Assembly (NCBI RefSeq): GCF_900166585.1
Contig: NZ_FVZC01000009.1
Location: 1,871,444 to 1,935,443, forward strand
Reading direction: 5' to 3'
DNA from: Mesobacillus jeotgali
Lineage (GTDB): Bacteria > Bacillota > Bacilli > Bacillales > Cytobacillaceae
DNA length: 64,000 bases
Below, piece by piece: positions 63,263-64,000 of this stretch (position 1 is its first letter; each line of letters starts with the position of its first letter). Below the pieces are notes generated by a model. The model was not told where the DNA came from, did no database searches, and saw nothing but the letters and a program-made list of their open reading frames with translations. Made by a program: the position numbers and the translations under genes.

Positions 63263-64000
63263 ATGAAGAAGCTTGTTTTTGTTGGGGCAGGATCGATGGC
63301 GGAAGCAATGATTTCCGGGATAGGGGCAAGCGGGCTTCTTCCGCGGGACCAAATTTGGGCCACAAACAAACAGGATGCTGACAGACTGAAGATATTGAAA
63401 CAGAGATATGGGATCACAACGACATATAATCTGGGACAGCTGTTCGAGGACGCGGATGCCATAGTCCTGGCGATGAAACCAAAGGACGCCTCAATCGCGA
63501 TGGAGGAAATTAAACACTATCTGACAGATGGAATGCTAGTCATATCTGTTCTGGCCGGCGTGGCGATCGAAGCGATTGAAGCGGCAGCAGAAAAATCACT
63601 GGCCGTGGCAAGGGCTATGCCAAACACCTCGGCTGCGATTGGCAAATCGGCAACAGCACTCGCCGTGAATTCCCATGTGAGTGAAGCACAAAAGATACTG
63701 GCGCAAAGGCTTTTTAACACAATCGGCCTTACGACAATCGTTGAGGAATATCAGCTTGATGCAGTAACAGGATTATCCGGCAGCGGGCCAGCCTATATTT
63801 ATTACCTCGTCGAAGCAATGGAAAAAAGCGCCGCCGAAATCGGTCTTGAAAAGCAGACAGCGAAGCAGCTGATTATCCAGACGCTGCTCGGCGCAGCGGA
63901 AATGCTGACACAGTCGGGTAAGGAACCTGCTCAGCTCCGCTTTGAGGTGACCAGCCCTGGAGGAACGACTGAAGCAGGCATCAGTGTGCTTGAACAGTAT
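63263..64000 (+). CDS. proI: Pyrroline-5-carboxylate reductase ProI, N-terminal part (cut by window edge)
   Basis: 246 codons are in the window. The NADPH motif is VFVGAGSMAEAM; RAMPNTSAAIG and the conserved GLSGSGPAYIYYLVEAM and TSPGGTTEAG follow. It completes proline synthesis from 1-pyrroline-5-carboxylate. GGAGG stands eight bases before the ATG. The stop lies past base 64000. Confidence 0.95.
   Translation, partial: MKKLVFVGAGSMAEAMISGIGASGLLPRDQIWATNKQDADRLKILKQRYGITTTYNLGQLFEDADAIVLAMKPKDASIAMEEIKHYLTDGMLVISVLAGVAIEAIEAAAEKSLAVARAMPNTSAAIGKSATALAVNSHVSEAQKILAQRLFNTIGLTTIVEEYQLDAVTGLSGSGPAYIYYLVEAMEKSAAEIGLEKQTAKQLIIQTLLGAAEMLTQSGKEPAQLRFEVTSPGGTTEAGISVLEQY

Noticed and set aside
62980..63462. 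160-codon minus-strand frame across the proI leader
   Set aside because: Covers the T-box leader and the start of proI on the other strand; no recognisable product.

Overview
The window is chromosomal DNA from an endospore-forming, low-to-moderate GC Bacillaceae species. Gene content and order follow the Bacillus subtilis gudB-recQ-serA-res-spm-scp-lysA-spoVA-spoIIA-drm-fur-spoIIM-yqk-yqj-proI segment closely. Enough differs that it is clearly not B. subtilis (cotJABC beside ypbF, a MerR/cobalamin regulator, no rib operon, a shortened spoVA operon, two tandem-repeat arrays). A Mesobacillus/Cytobacillus-like genome is my guess. No rRNA, tRNA, prophage, insertion sequence or CRISPR was seen. 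Most genes lie on the minus strand.

Layout. 1-10.3 kb: gudB (cut by the window edge), mecB, a CarH/LitR-type light/B12 regulator, ypbG, two small membrane/CBS genes, the spore-coat operon cotJABC on plus, then ypbF-ypbE-ypbD-recQ-ypbB. 10.7-17.7 kb: ferredoxin, riboflavin transporter ribU behind an FMN riboswitch, serA, a PHP phosphatase, an M23/LysM hydrolase, and sigX-rsiX. 17.9-18.8 kb: about 18 copies of a 53-bp tandem repeat between resE and sigX. 18.9-25.7 kb: resABCDE (cytochrome c maturation and redox two-component system) and rluB. 25.9-32.8 kb: dacB-spmA-spmB, ypuI, scpA-scpB, ypuF, ribT and small peptides. 32.9-40.7 kb: lysA, a spoVA operon reduced to AA-AB-AEa-AF, and dacF-spoIIAA-spoIIAB-sigF. 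40.9-48.8 kb: nucleoside salvage (deoB-pupG-pdp), xerD, yqzK, fur, spoIIM, an EndoQ-like nuclease and nudF. 48.9-62.7 kb: mciZ, yqkF, a membrane protein, GrpB-like and YqkE-like proteins, a thiolase/scoAB/HMG-CoA lyase cluster, yqkD, a second (52-bp) repeat array, yqkB, a CDGSH protein, polY2 with its YolD partner behind two LexA boxes, a frameshifted yqzH remnant, and yqjQ-yqjP. The right end carries a proline T-box leader and the 5' part of proI.

How it works together. Sporulation dominates: a sigma-H type promoter drives spoIIAA-AB-sigF, a forespore promoter lies before spoVAA, and sigma-E/K-like promoters lie before dacB, spoIIM, mciZ, cotJ and a yjcZ-like gene. A second theme is redox and carbon control: ResDE with the ResABC heme-insertion machinery, the SigX/RsiX envelope-stress pair, and probable CcpA cre sites before gudB, serA and deoB. 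RNA-based control is seen twice (FMN riboswitch, T-box).

The least explained structures are the two repeat arrays. The 52-bp array is in phase with, and about 73 percent identical over 30 bases to, the intrinsic terminator of yqkD, so it looks like an amplified terminator. Homology calls were made by recognising sequences and motifs from memory; no database search was run.
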